NCBI GenBank assembly: GCA_964427895.1
Contig: CAYRUZ010000022.1
Coordinates: forward strand, 1-17,586
Reading direction: 5' to 3'
Source of the DNA: CAYRUZ01 sp964427895
Lineage (GTDB): Bacteria; Patescibacteriota; Gracilibacteria; Peribacterales; Peribacteraceae
DNA length: 17,586 bases
Shown: positions 1 through 6,204 of the stretch, one piece after another
How the letters are laid out: each line of letters opens with the position of its first letter
Numbering within the stretch: position 1 is the stretch's first letter
The notes under the pieces: model-generated
The model's database searches: none
What the model saw: the letters and a program-made list of their open reading frames with translations, nothing else
Told to the model about the DNA's origin: nothing
Position numbers and translations under genes: made by a program

Positions 1-55
1 GAGCGTTCGATTCACATTCGAAAGGTCCTCGGTTCGAATCCGAGATCGTCCACCA
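1..55 (+). tRNA. tRNA-Val (anticodon CAC), 5' part outside the window
   Basis: Only the 3' part of the cloverleaf is present. A perfect 5-bp anticodon stem (6-10 with 18-22) closes the 7-nt loop TTCACAT at 11-17, giving anticodon CAC at 13-15, which reads the valine codon GTG. A 5-nt variable loop (23-27) follows. The T arm is CTCGG, loop TTCGAAT, CCGAG (28-44). The 3' acceptor strand is 45-51, the discriminator is A52 and the CCA is encoded at 53-55. The acceptor 5' strand and most of the D arm lie upstream of base 1, so acceptor pairing cannot be checked. It is convergent with the permease gene, whose stop lies 10 bases away. Confidence 0.93.
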
Positions 56-65
56 CTTACTTCCG

Positions 66-1850
66 TCATTCCGCGATGATGCGTACGCCGCCCAACGAGC
101 CGTACTCGAATTTGTGCGTGTGATGGATGGTACCTATGAGCACTCTGTTCGTGCGGATGTCCAGCTCCTCCGCGACACGGTGGATGATATCCGGTCCGAA
201 CGGCTCGTCTTTGTGCAGGAGAGAGATTTTGAAATACGGGTACAGCCCTGCTTTCTGCAGTACGGGGATCATCTCTTTCAATTCCTCGTGCGTTCGTTCG
301 CCATCTTTGTCACACGTAACCAACGTGATATCCCATCCCGTTTCGTTGCGGTCAATGTAGCGCAGGAGATTGTGGAGCTTGCTGGTGCGATGGATGAAGG
401 CGGCGAATTTACCGTGCGTCAGATCGCTGAAATGGTGGTTGATATAGGAGTGCAGCCGCGGGAGTCGGTCCTTGGTCACCCGCAGCAAAAACTTGAAGAA
501 GTAATCCTGATAGATGACGAACGCCACGACGATCATGCACGGGAAGAAGTACAGCTCGAAGAACTGCAGGTTGTTCGGGTCGATGCGGATGTTGCCCATC
601 ACCCCGAAGATCGTCGCGAAGAATGCCAGCAGCACGGCGAAAACCGGCGCGCGGTACGTGCGTTTGAGTTCCGAGCGCGACTCTTTGAGGATCAAATTGC
701 CCAAGGCGAACATGCTCATCACGCACAGGAACGCGATGGTGTAGACGCCCGCGAGGGACAGCAGATCTCCTCCCGTGAGGACGAGGATGGAACTGCATAG
801 CAGGAAAAAGCCCAGGATGATGCGCGGGAACGATCCGCGTGAGTTCTCCTTCGCGAAGAAGCGCGGAATGCATGCGTCGGCACTCATGCGGAAAAGCAGT
901 CCCGAGACGCCGACATAGGCCGTCAGCACCGCGCCGCAGAGCACGAGGAATGCATCGATGGAGACGATGGTGCGCAATGCCAGGCCGCCGAGCGCGTCGG
1001 CTGCGTCGGCCAAGACGAAGTCCTTGCTGGCGACGATCGTTTCGTACGGCAGCGCGTGCAGCACGATGAGGGCGATGAGCGGATTGAAGATGACCACGCC
1101 GAGAAGCATGTTCCGCAGGGTGAGGCGGAAGACGCCCTTCTCCTGTTCCTCGACGAAGTTCGCCGAACTCTCGAATCCGGAGACCCCCAGCAAGCAGGCG
1201 GAGAAGCCGAGATACATCATCGTCGCGAATCCACCGTGCTGCGCGATCAGCGTCCCGGTGGTGTGCGCCGCACTGAGGAATTCGCCCATCGGGTCATGCG
1301 CGATGGAGATCACTCCCATCACCAGGAAACCAATGAGCGTGACGATGTGCGTGACGAAAATGGCGAAAGCCACCCGGGCGGAATCCTTCACGCCGGAGAT
1401 CACCAACAACGCGAAAACGAATAAGACGCCGATGGTGAGCGGCACCGTCGGCAGGGCGATTTCCGCCTGATAGAAGGTCGTCGCCCATTGGCTGACGCCG
1501 CTGGCCAGATACTCCACGCCCACCTTCGCCGAAATCACCGCCGTTGCGATATAGGAGAGGAAGGTCATCACTCCGGCCGTCGCGGCGATGTTCTTGGAGG
1601 TGCTGTTCAGGAGGCAGTTGTACGCTCCTCCGTTCACCGGCAAGGCTTCGACCACTTCGGTGTAGGCCAGCTTGTAGAGGTAGAGCACTCCGCCGATGGC
1701 GAGCAGCACGAGCGGCGCGTAGATACCGGCGAACAGCACCGCAATGCCCGATACGTAGAGGCAGGAACTCAAGATGTCGTTCCCGCAAATGGCGGTGGCG
1801 AATGCCTGGCCGAGTTTGGTGTGCGCGCGGCGTTGCATCTGATAGTGCAT
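66..1850 (-). CDS. APC-superfamily amino-acid permease with soluble C-terminal domain
   Basis: The 594-residue protein is an integral membrane transporter of the amino acid-polyamine-organocation superfamily, expected to import amino acids or a related amine with H+ or by exchange. The first 455 or so residues carry about a dozen hydrophobic segments. The N-terminal helix segment GNDILSSCLYVSG and the loop EALPVNGGAYN are typical APC signatures (unwound TM1 and the TM2-TM3 region). After the last membrane segment (FFPCMIVVAFVIYQDYFF) there are about 138 hydrophilic residues ending in GGVRIIAE, with an alternating beta/alpha pattern, far longer than a normal APC tail. The ATG at 1850 is preferred because GAGG lies 6 bases upstream; the next ATG (MQRRAH) has no ribosome site. 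The gene is divergent from the 2124 gene across an AT-rich control region. Substrate cannot be read from sequence. Confidence 0.9.
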   Translation of the reverse strand: MHYQMQRRAHTKLGQAFATAICGNDILSSCLYVSGIAVLFAGIYAPLVLLAIGGVLYLYKLAYTEVVEALPVNGGAYNCLLNSTSKNIAATAGVMTFLSYIATAVISAKVGVEYLASGVSQWATTFYQAEIALPTVPLTIGVLFVFALLVISGVKDSARVAFAIFVTHIVTLIGFLVMGVISIAHDPMGEFLSAAHTTGTLIAQHGGFATMMYLGFSACLLGVSGFESSANFVEEQEKGVFRLTLRNMLLGVVIFNPLIALIVLHALPYETIVASKDFVLADAADALGGLALRTIVSIDAFLVLCGAVLTAYVGVSGLLFRMSADACIPRFFAKENSRGSFPRIILGFFLLCSSILVLTGGDLLSLAGVYTIAFLCVMSMFALGNLILKESRSELKRTYRAPVFAVLLAFFATIFGVMGNIRIDPNNLQFFELYFFPCMIVVAFVIYQDYFFKFLLRVTKDRLPRLHSYINHHFSDLTHGKFAAFIHRTSKLHNLLRYIDRNETGWDITLVTCDKDGERTHEELKEMIPVLQKAGLYPYFKISLLHKDEPFGPDIIHRVAEELDIRTNRVLIGTIHHTHKFEYGSLGGVRIIAE

Positions 1851-1942
1851 CAGTGCCTCAGCTGCCAGAAATTTTCAAGGGTCGTCCTTCGTGTTCCTCC
1901 TGCTTTAGAGCCCCGTACGTCATCGGTTTTCATGCAAAGTTA

Positions 1943-1972
1943 AGTATATTTTAGTTAACATTAATATTTGAA
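1943..1972 (-). promoter_or_regulatory. Candidate promoter for the APC permease
   Basis: On the minus strand, -10 TATACT (plus-strand 1943-1948) lies 18 bases downstream of a weak -35 TTCAAA (1967-1972, 4 of 6 consensus bases). Transcription would start near 1936 and leave a leader of about 86 nt before the ATG at 1850. This sits in the AT-rich stretch from about 1935 to 2075, which contrasts sharply with the GC-rich flanks. Confidence 0.5.
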
Positions 1973-1976
1973 ATGT

Positions 1977-1988
1977 GAATGTTCATTC
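1977..1988. repeat. Inverted repeat in the divergent control region
   Basis: GAATG-TT-CATTC is a 5-bp perfect dyad between the two divergent candidate promoters, upstream of both -35 elements. It could be an operator, but such short dyads are common in AT-rich DNA. No regulator gene is visible nearby. Confidence 0.3.
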
Positions 1989-2024
1989 GTTTTTTATTTC
2001 ATAAAATAAGCAAAATAATGATTA

Positions 2025-2053
2025 TTGACCATTTATAAAATTCATACTATTTT
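2025..2053 (+). promoter_or_regulatory. Candidate promoter for the 2124 gene
   Basis: TTGACC (2025-2030) is followed 17 bases later by TATTTT (2048-2053). The predicted start site is near 2060, giving a leader of about 64 nt. Unlike many genes here, this one has a real leader with a strong ribosome site, AAGGAG at 2113-2118, 5 bases before the ATG. Confidence 0.5.
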
Positions 2054-2061
2054 GTTATTAA

Positions 2062-2076
2062 CGCAAATTGTTTGCG
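2062..2076. promoter_or_regulatory. Possible operator: 6-bp dyad at the predicted transcription start
   Basis: CGCAAA-TTG-TTTGCG is a perfect 6-bp inverted repeat placed just after the predicted start site of the 2124 gene, where a bound repressor would block transcription. Its left half belongs to a 12-base word, AACGCAAATTGT (2060-2071), that recurs at 2132-2143 just inside the coding region. Confidence 0.35.
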
Positions 2077-2123
2077 CGATTCTTCTCAGTATCGGATCAG
2101 TCACACAAGCATAAGGAGTTCGG

Positions 2124-2627
2124 ATGAACGCAACGCAAATTGTGATCGCGGGATGCATCACCGAAGACAAGCGCGTCCTGCTGGTGCCCACGACTTCGGG
2201 GTGGGTGCTGCCGTACGAGAAAGTCCATGATGCCACGGACGTGTTCGAGGCATACGACGCTCTCGCCGCGGTGGTCGACCGGACGGCTCGTCTCGTCTGC
2301 CGGCCGCAAGACCGCTTCGAAGTCCCGCACCGCATCGATGGGTACACCGCGATGCTCTACTGCTGCGACATCGGCATGCCCGTCGAAACGGCGCAGGGCT
2401 GCCACTACATTCAAAACGCAGCGCAGATCTCGCTTGCGCCCGTCATGGAACAGTTCCTACGCCCGCTCTTGGATATTCTCTCCATCCTGACGGACCCCGT
2501 CATCAAGCCGAACGAATATCCCGACGATGTCCTGCCGGTCGAAGGCATCTTCCTATCGGACAACGGCGAGGCCTTCTATCAGGAGACGGCGCGCGGCCGT
2601 TACGAGCACCCTCGTTTGCGCGCCTGA
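2124..2627 (+). CDS. Protein of unknown function, possibly a degenerate Nudix-fold protein
   Basis: This 167-residue soluble protein has no signal peptide or membrane segment. The N-terminal 60 or so residues read like the start of a Nudix domain: a beta strand IVIAGCI, a second strand RVLLVP, then SGWVLPYEKV, matching the usual GWxLPGGKV that leads into the Nudix box. The box itself (GX5EX7REUXEEXGU) is missing: the glycines and catalytic glutamates are replaced, as in YEKVHDATDVFEAYDALAA. If this reading is right the protein is not an active hydrolase and may bind a nucleotide or act as a sensor. The remaining residues (about 70-167) are unrecognised and end in a basic tail. Start: ATG with AAGGAG 5 bases upstream, the strongest ribosome site in the window. 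It is followed by an intrinsic terminator and so is monocistronic. Confidence 0.75.
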   Translation: MNATQIVIAGCITEDKRVLLVPTTSGWVLPYEKVHDATDVFEAYDALAAVVDRTARLVCRPQDRFEVPHRIDGYTAMLYCCDIGMPVETAQGCHYIQNAAQISLAPVMEQFLRPLLDILSILTDPVIKPNEYPDDVLPVEGIFLSDNGEAFYQETARGRYEHPRLRA

Positions 2628-2657
2628 AGGACGTTCGACTGATCTCCTGGGAAGACG

Positions 2658-2680
2658 GCCCGCCTTCTGGCGGGCTTTCT
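2658..2680 (+). terminator. Intrinsic terminator after the 2124 gene
   Basis: A perfect 7-bp GC stem, GCCCGCC-TTCT-GGCGGGC (2658-2675), is followed directly by TTTCT. It lies 31 bases past the stop codon and only 5 bases before the -10 box of the next gene. Confidence 0.85.
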
Positions 2681-2684
2681 CCTG

Positions 2685-2690
2685 TACACT
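2685..2690 (+). promoter_or_regulatory. -10 box TACACT, leaderless-type promoter
   Basis: TACACT ends exactly 6 bases before the GTG at 2697, so transcription should begin at the start codon itself. There is no ribosome site and no convincing -35 at 17 bases (GCCTTC). Confidence 0.6.
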
Positions 2691-2696
2691 TGGTCC

Positions 2697-3539
2697 GTGG
2701 ATCGGCGACTCATCATCAACGCAGATGATCTCGGAATGAACCCCCCGCGTTCGCACGGCATCTTCCAGGCGTTCGAGCAGGGAGCGGTCACCAGCGCGAC
2801 GTTGGTCGTGAACGGCAGCGACAGCGACTCCGCTGCGCGCAACGCAAAGCACAGAAAACTTCCGACGGGGTTGCACCTCAACTTGACGGAAGGGGAGCCG
2901 CTCTCACCCGCGAAGTCCATCTCGACGCTCGTGGAAGCACACGGGGGATTTTTCGATCGTCATACCCTGCGACGGCTCCTCGATGAAGGAAGAGTCGACT
3001 TGCAGCATGTCGAGCGCGAAGTCCGCGCGCAGATCGAATGGTTCCTTGAGCATCACGGCGGACCCACGCACCTCGACGGCCACCATCACATTCATATCCA
3101 TCCGGTCGTCGCCGGCGTGCTGCCGGACATCCTCATCAGGTACGGCATCCTCGCGGTGCGCATTCCCTGCGAGACGCTTCCGCCTTTCGGCTATGAAGTG
3201 AGCGATGACCAACTCGCCCACGTGAGGGCCATCAACGACGCCGCGACCAACGCGCGTGCCCATTATGTCGCCAATGGTATCACTTCCACCGATCACTTCC
3301 GCGGCCTTACGCTCGTGGGTCGCGCATCGGCGAAGAACCTTCGCCATGTCCTGGGACGATTGCCCGAGGGAACGACGGAGTTGATGGTGCATCCGGGGAG
3401 CATGACGCCCATCGGCACCCCCTTCGACATCGACCCGCAGCGGCAGACCGAGTTGGCCATGCTGACCGACCCGGCTTTGCAGGGTTTCTTGGCGGAAAAG
3501 AAGGTTCAGCTTTGTTCGTTTGGCGATTTGAGCGCCTAA
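2697..3539 (+). CDS. YdjC/ChbG-family carbohydrate deacetylase
   Basis: The 280-residue protein belongs to the YdjC-like polysaccharide deacetylase family (ChbG, HpnK), which removes N-acetyl groups from sugars such as chitooligosaccharides or glycolipid glucosamine using a divalent metal. The N terminus IINADDLG (D10-D11) carries the catalytic and metal aspartates. GLHLNLTEG (H60) and the histidine-rich THLDGHHHIHIHP (H125-H135) supply the metal site. MVHPG near residue 240 is the usual C-terminal motif. Length is normal for the family. The GTG start fits because family members begin almost directly at the IINADD strand and a -10 box lies 6 bases upstream. It stands alone between a terminator and the ABC gene, so the substrate is open; a role in glycan remodelling is only a guess. 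Confidence 0.9.
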   Translation: MDRRLIINADDLGMNPPRSHGIFQAFEQGAVTSATLVVNGSDSDSAARNAKHRKLPTGLHLNLTEGEPLSPAKSISTLVEAHGGFFDRHTLRRLLDEGRVDLQHVEREVRAQIEWFLEHHGGPTHLDGHHHIHIHPVVAGVLPDILIRYGILAVRIPCETLPPFGYEVSDDQLAHVRAINDAATNARAHYVANGITSTDHFRGLTLVGRASAKNLRHVLGRLPEGTTELMVHPGSMTPIGTPFDIDPQRQTELAMLTDPALQGFLAEKKVQLCSFGDLSA

Positions 3540-3614
3540 ACAGCAGAAAATCGACGAGTTTTTTCTCCCCAAGACGTAACACCGAGCATACATTGCCCGT
3601 TACTCCGTTTACGT

Positions 3615-5447
3615 ATGCCGCGAGTATCGCACCGCCAAGTACTCGGCTTTCTTTGGATCTATGCGCGTCGGCAGTTGCCGATGCTCGGCGCCATGCTCGT
3701 GCTGCTTGTCGTCTCGACGGGGTGTTTCCTCGCGCAGCCGTTCTTCTACAAGCAGGCCATCGATGCCATCTCCGCCGGTCATGCCGGCGATGCCTCCGTT
3801 TGGCGTGCCTCGACGGCGAGCATCCTGATCGGCATCGGCATTGCCGGCATCGGCCTCCTTCTCGAGCAGATCGCCGCGCTCATGCTTGCCCGCGTGGAGT
3901 CGCGCCTCATGCGCCAGATGCATGCAGACGTGACGCACCACGTACAGCAGCTTTCCACCGATTTCCATGTGAACAGCTTCGCGGGTTCCACCGCGCGCAA
4001 GATCGGCCGTGGCGTCGAGGCCATGGAGAACGTGCTCGACCGAGTGTGGTTCAACTTCCTGCCGACCCTTGCGATCATGATCGGGTACCTCGTCGTACTC
4101 GGTCACTACGCGCCGGTGATGGCCCTCACCATCCTCGTCGGCATGATCGTTTCCATCGTGCTCGGCGTCATCCTCAACACCGTTCTCGCCCGCTATCAGA
4201 CTTGGACGGACGAGCAGGACACCGCCCTCAGCGGCAATCTCGTCGACACCCTCACCGGTAATCCGCTCGTGAAGTCCTACGCTGCCGAGAAGCGCGAAGA
4301 CGAACGTCACGGCCGCTTCCTCGCCGAGTGGCAGCACCGCGTGTGGACCACGTGGTCGGTCGCCACGTTCACCACCATCCTGCAGTTCACCGCGCTGGTC
4401 GCGCTTGAGGCGATTCTGCTCTGCCTGGCCGTGTGGCTGTGGTACGTCGGCACGTTCACGCCGGGAGACTTCATCGTCATCATGCTCTACGTCGGCCAGT
4501 TATGGGGGCGCCTCTGGGACATCGGTCGTAACATCCGCGACTACATGAAGTCCATCGCGCATTGCGAGGAGATGGTGGAGGTCGCGCTGCAGCCGGTCGT
4601 CGTTTCCGACAAGCCAGACGCGAAGCCGCTCGTCATCACGAAGGGCGCCGTGTCGATCCGTGACGTGACGTTTCATTACGAGAAGAAGCCGAAGCCCGTG
4701 TTCGACCACTTCAGCCTCGACATCGCCCCGGGCGAAAAGGTGGCGCTCGTCGGCCACTCCGGCGGCGGTAAGAGCNNNNNNNNNNCGCGCATGGTTGCTT
4801 ATTCAGGCGCTGCATGGGCCGGCGGCGATAAGAGCACGTTCGTGAAACTGCTCATGCGCCTCTACGACGTGCAGCAAGGAACCGTCGAGATCGACGGGCA
4901 GGACATTGCGCACGTCACGCAGCAGAGCCTGCGCAGCACCTTCGCCCTCGTGCCCCAAGATCCCATCTTGTTCCATCGCACCATCGCGGAGAACATCGCC
5001 TACGCCAAACCCGACGCCACGCTCGAGGACATTCGCCGCGCCGCGAGCCTCGCCCATGCCAGCGAGTTCATCGAGAAGCTCCCCCAGACGTACGAGACCT
5101 TGGTGGGCGAACGCGGCGTGAAGCTCTCCGGCGGCGAACGCCAGCGCGTCGCCATCGCCCGCGCCATTCTCGCCGACCGTCCCATCCTTATCCTCGACGA
5201 GGCGACCAGCAGCTTGGACTCCCAGTCCGAGTCGCTCATCCAGGACGCCCTGGGCCCGCTCATGGAAGGACGCACCACCGTGGTCATTGCGCACCGCCTT
5301 TCGACGATCAAGCGCGTCGACCGCATCGTGGTCATCGAGCACGGAGCCGTCGCGGAGCAGGGGACGCACGCCGAATTGCTCAAGAAAGAGGGCGGCATTT
5401 ACCGCGGTCTCTACGAGCTGCAGGCGGGCGGATTCATCGGCGAATAG
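3615..5447 (+). CDS. ABC exporter, fused membrane and ATPase domains (MsbA/ABCB type)
   Basis: This half-transporter works as a homodimer or heterodimer in the inner membrane and exports lipids, peptides or drugs with ATP. Residues 1 to about 310 form the six-helix exporter domain. The ATPase domain follows: Walker A GHSGGGKS (380-387), Q-loop VPQDP (Q448), signature LSGGERQ (504-510), Walker B ILILDE (D528-E529), D-loop SSLDS and H-loop H560. All catalytic residues are present. Numbering includes about 20 false residues: Ns at 4776-4785 and the next 50 bases interrupt Walker A, and removing 4776-4835 restores GGGKS-TFVKLL in frame, giving about 590 residues. The ATG at 3615 has no ribosome site; a weak TACATT at 3589-3594 may be its -10. 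No partner half-transporter is nearby, so it probably forms a homodimer. Substrate unknown. Confidence 0.92.
   Translation: MPRVSHRQVLGFLWIYARRQLPMLGAMLVLLVVSTGCFLAQPFFYKQAIDAISAGHAGDASVWRASTASILIGIGIAGIGLLLEQIAALMLARVESRLMRQMHADVTHHVQQLSTDFHVNSFAGSTARKIGRGVEAMENVLDRVWFNFLPTLAIMIGYLVVLGHYAPVMALTILVGMIVSIVLGVILNTVLARYQTWTDEQDTALSGNLVDTLTGNPLVKSYAAEKREDERHGRFLAEWQHRVWTTWSVATFTTILQFTALVALEAILLCLAVWLWYVGTFTPGDFIVIMLYVGQLWGRLWDIGRNIRDYMKSIAHCEEMVEVALQPVVVSDKPDAKPLVITKGAVSIRDVTFHYEKKPKPVFDHFSLDIAPGEKVALVGHSGGGKSXXXXRMVAYSGAAWAGGDKSTFVKLLMRLYDVQQGTVEIDGQDIAHVTQQSLRSTFALVPQDPILFHRTIAENIAYAKPDATLEDIRRAASLAHASEFIEKLPQTYETLVGERGVKLSGGERQRVAIARAILADRPILILDEATSSLDSQSESLIQDALGPLMEGRTTVVIAHRLSTIKRVDRIVVIEHGAVAEQGTHAELLKKEGGIYRGLYELQAGGFIGE
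4776..4835. other. Assembly gap plus duplicated Walker A coding segment
   Basis: Ten Ns are followed by 50 bases that encode a second, altered version of the segment just before the gap. Left of the gap the reading is KVALVGHSGGGKS; right of it is MVAYSGAAWAGGDKS. The natural continuation STFVKLL follows the second copy only. The piece is exactly 60 bases, so the frame is kept. It looks like two contigs whose ends overlap in the same P-loop but were joined with Ns instead of merged. Confidence 0.85.
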
Positions 5448-5455
5448 CCAAACAC

Positions 5456-5485
5456 CCCGGCCGCCATCCACGGCCGGGACTTTTT
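5456..5485 (+). terminator. Intrinsic terminator after the ABC exporter
   Basis: A perfect 8-bp stem, CCCGGCCG (5456-5463) with CGGCCGGG (5471-5478), has a 7-nt loop and is followed by AC and five Ts (5481-5485). It starts 8 bases past the stop codon. Confidence 0.88.
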
Positions 5486-5489
5486 GCTG

Positions 5490-5495
5490 TACTCT
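5490..5495 (+). promoter_or_regulatory. -10 box TACTCT, leaderless-type promoter
   Basis: TACTCT ends exactly 6 bases before the ATG at 5502, and begins 4 bases after the T-tract of the preceding terminator. No ribosome site lies between it and the ATG. Confidence 0.6.
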
Positions 5496-5501
5496 GCCGC
5501 C

Positions 5502-6173
5502 ATGCCCATCGATAAAGGTCGCATCCTCTACGTCGACGACGCCCTGCTCGCGGTCCATAAGCTCAGCGGCGAGTTGTCCGTTCGCGGCAAAGGAGCTGTC
5601 GGGCGCCTTCCGCTCTTCGACTTCATTCGCAAGGACTACCCGGGCATCCGCCCGCTCAATCGCCTCGATTTCGAAACGTCGGGCATCGTCCTCTTCGCCA
5701 GGCGCAAGGACGTGATGGAGCAGATCATCGAGAGCCGCTTCAAAGGGTGGCAGAAGACCTACCGCACCATCACGGCCGGGCGCATCGCCCAGCCGAGCGG
5801 CATCATCAAGAAGCCGCTTCCGGGTCGTGAGACCAAGGAACTCGTTCCCGCCGAGACGCGCTACCGCTGCATCGAGCGGTTTGACGATTGCAGCTACGTC
5901 GAGGCGATGATCGAGCACGGACGCCATCACCAGATCCGCCGCCACTTCGCGTCCATCCACCATGCCATCGCTCTTGATACGATGTACGGCGACCGTTCGT
6001 TCAACCGGCATTTCAGCAAGCGCTACGGGTTCCACAAGTTCTTCCTCCATGCCTATAGTGTTGATTTCATGCACCCGCTGACGGGGGAAAAGGTGCACAT
6101 CGAAGCGCCTCTGCCCGCTGTCTTCGACCGGGCCCTCGAGCGCATCCGCCGCGGGGGAGAAAGACCAGAGTGA
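5502..6173 (+). CDS. RluA-family pseudouridine synthase
   Basis: The 223-residue protein isomerises uridine to pseudouridine in rRNA or tRNA. The catalytic motif is LNRLDFETSG (residues 52-61) with D56 as the catalytic aspartate; most RluA proteins have HRLD here, so asparagine replaces histidine. HGRHHQIRRHF near residue 145 is the second conserved block, and residues from about 185 (LHAYSVDFMHPLTGEKV) form the usual C-terminal strand pair. There is no N-terminal S4 domain, so it resembles the short RluA/TruC-like forms. The frame is open back to 5484, but ATG 5502 is chosen because the -10 box would otherwise lie inside the gene and because MPIDKGRILYVDDALLAVHK is a normal family start. The exact target nucleotide cannot be told. 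Confidence 0.87.
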   Translation: MPIDKGRILYVDDALLAVHKLSGELSVRGKGAVGRLPLFDFIRKDYPGIRPLNRLDFETSGIVLFARRKDVMEQIIESRFKGWQKTYRTITAGRIAQPSGIIKKPLPGRETKELVPAETRYRCIERFDDCSYVEAMIEHGRHHQIRRHFASIHHAIALDTMYGDRSFNRHFSKRYGFHKFFLHAYSVDFMHPLTGEKVHIEAPLPAVFDRALERIRRGGERPE

Positions 6174-6198
6174 CGAACGGGAAGGGGATTGCTAGTCT
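6170..6198 (+). promoter_or_regulatory. Promoter of trpS, leaderless type
   Basis: The -10 TAGTCT (6193-6198) ends exactly 6 bases before the ATG at 6205. A fair -35, GTGACG (6170-6175, 4 of 6 consensus bases), lies 17 bases upstream and overlaps the stop codon of the pseudouridine synthase. Confidence 0.6.
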
Positions 6199-6204
6199 GG
6201 CGCC

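Noticed and set aside
1..65. tRNA-Val end as an integration site for a mobile element
   Set aside because: No integrase gene and no second copy of the tRNA 3' end was noticed in the window; the neighbour is an ordinary transporter gene.
114..800. Plus-strand frame of 228 codons
   Set aside because: Antisense to the permease; composition is that of a mirrored membrane protein and no start signal is present.
4740..4835. True tandem P-loop duplication in the ABC protein
   Set aside because: A real second Walker A between K-S and T-F would break the ATP site; the run of Ns at the joint makes an assembly cause far more likely.
4803..6098. Long minus-strand frame of 431 codons
   Set aside because: It lies wholly antisense to the ABC ATPase domain and the pseudouridine synthase, crosses a terminator, and its product is low-complexity Asp/Glu/Arg/Ala typical of a shadow frame in GC-rich DNA.
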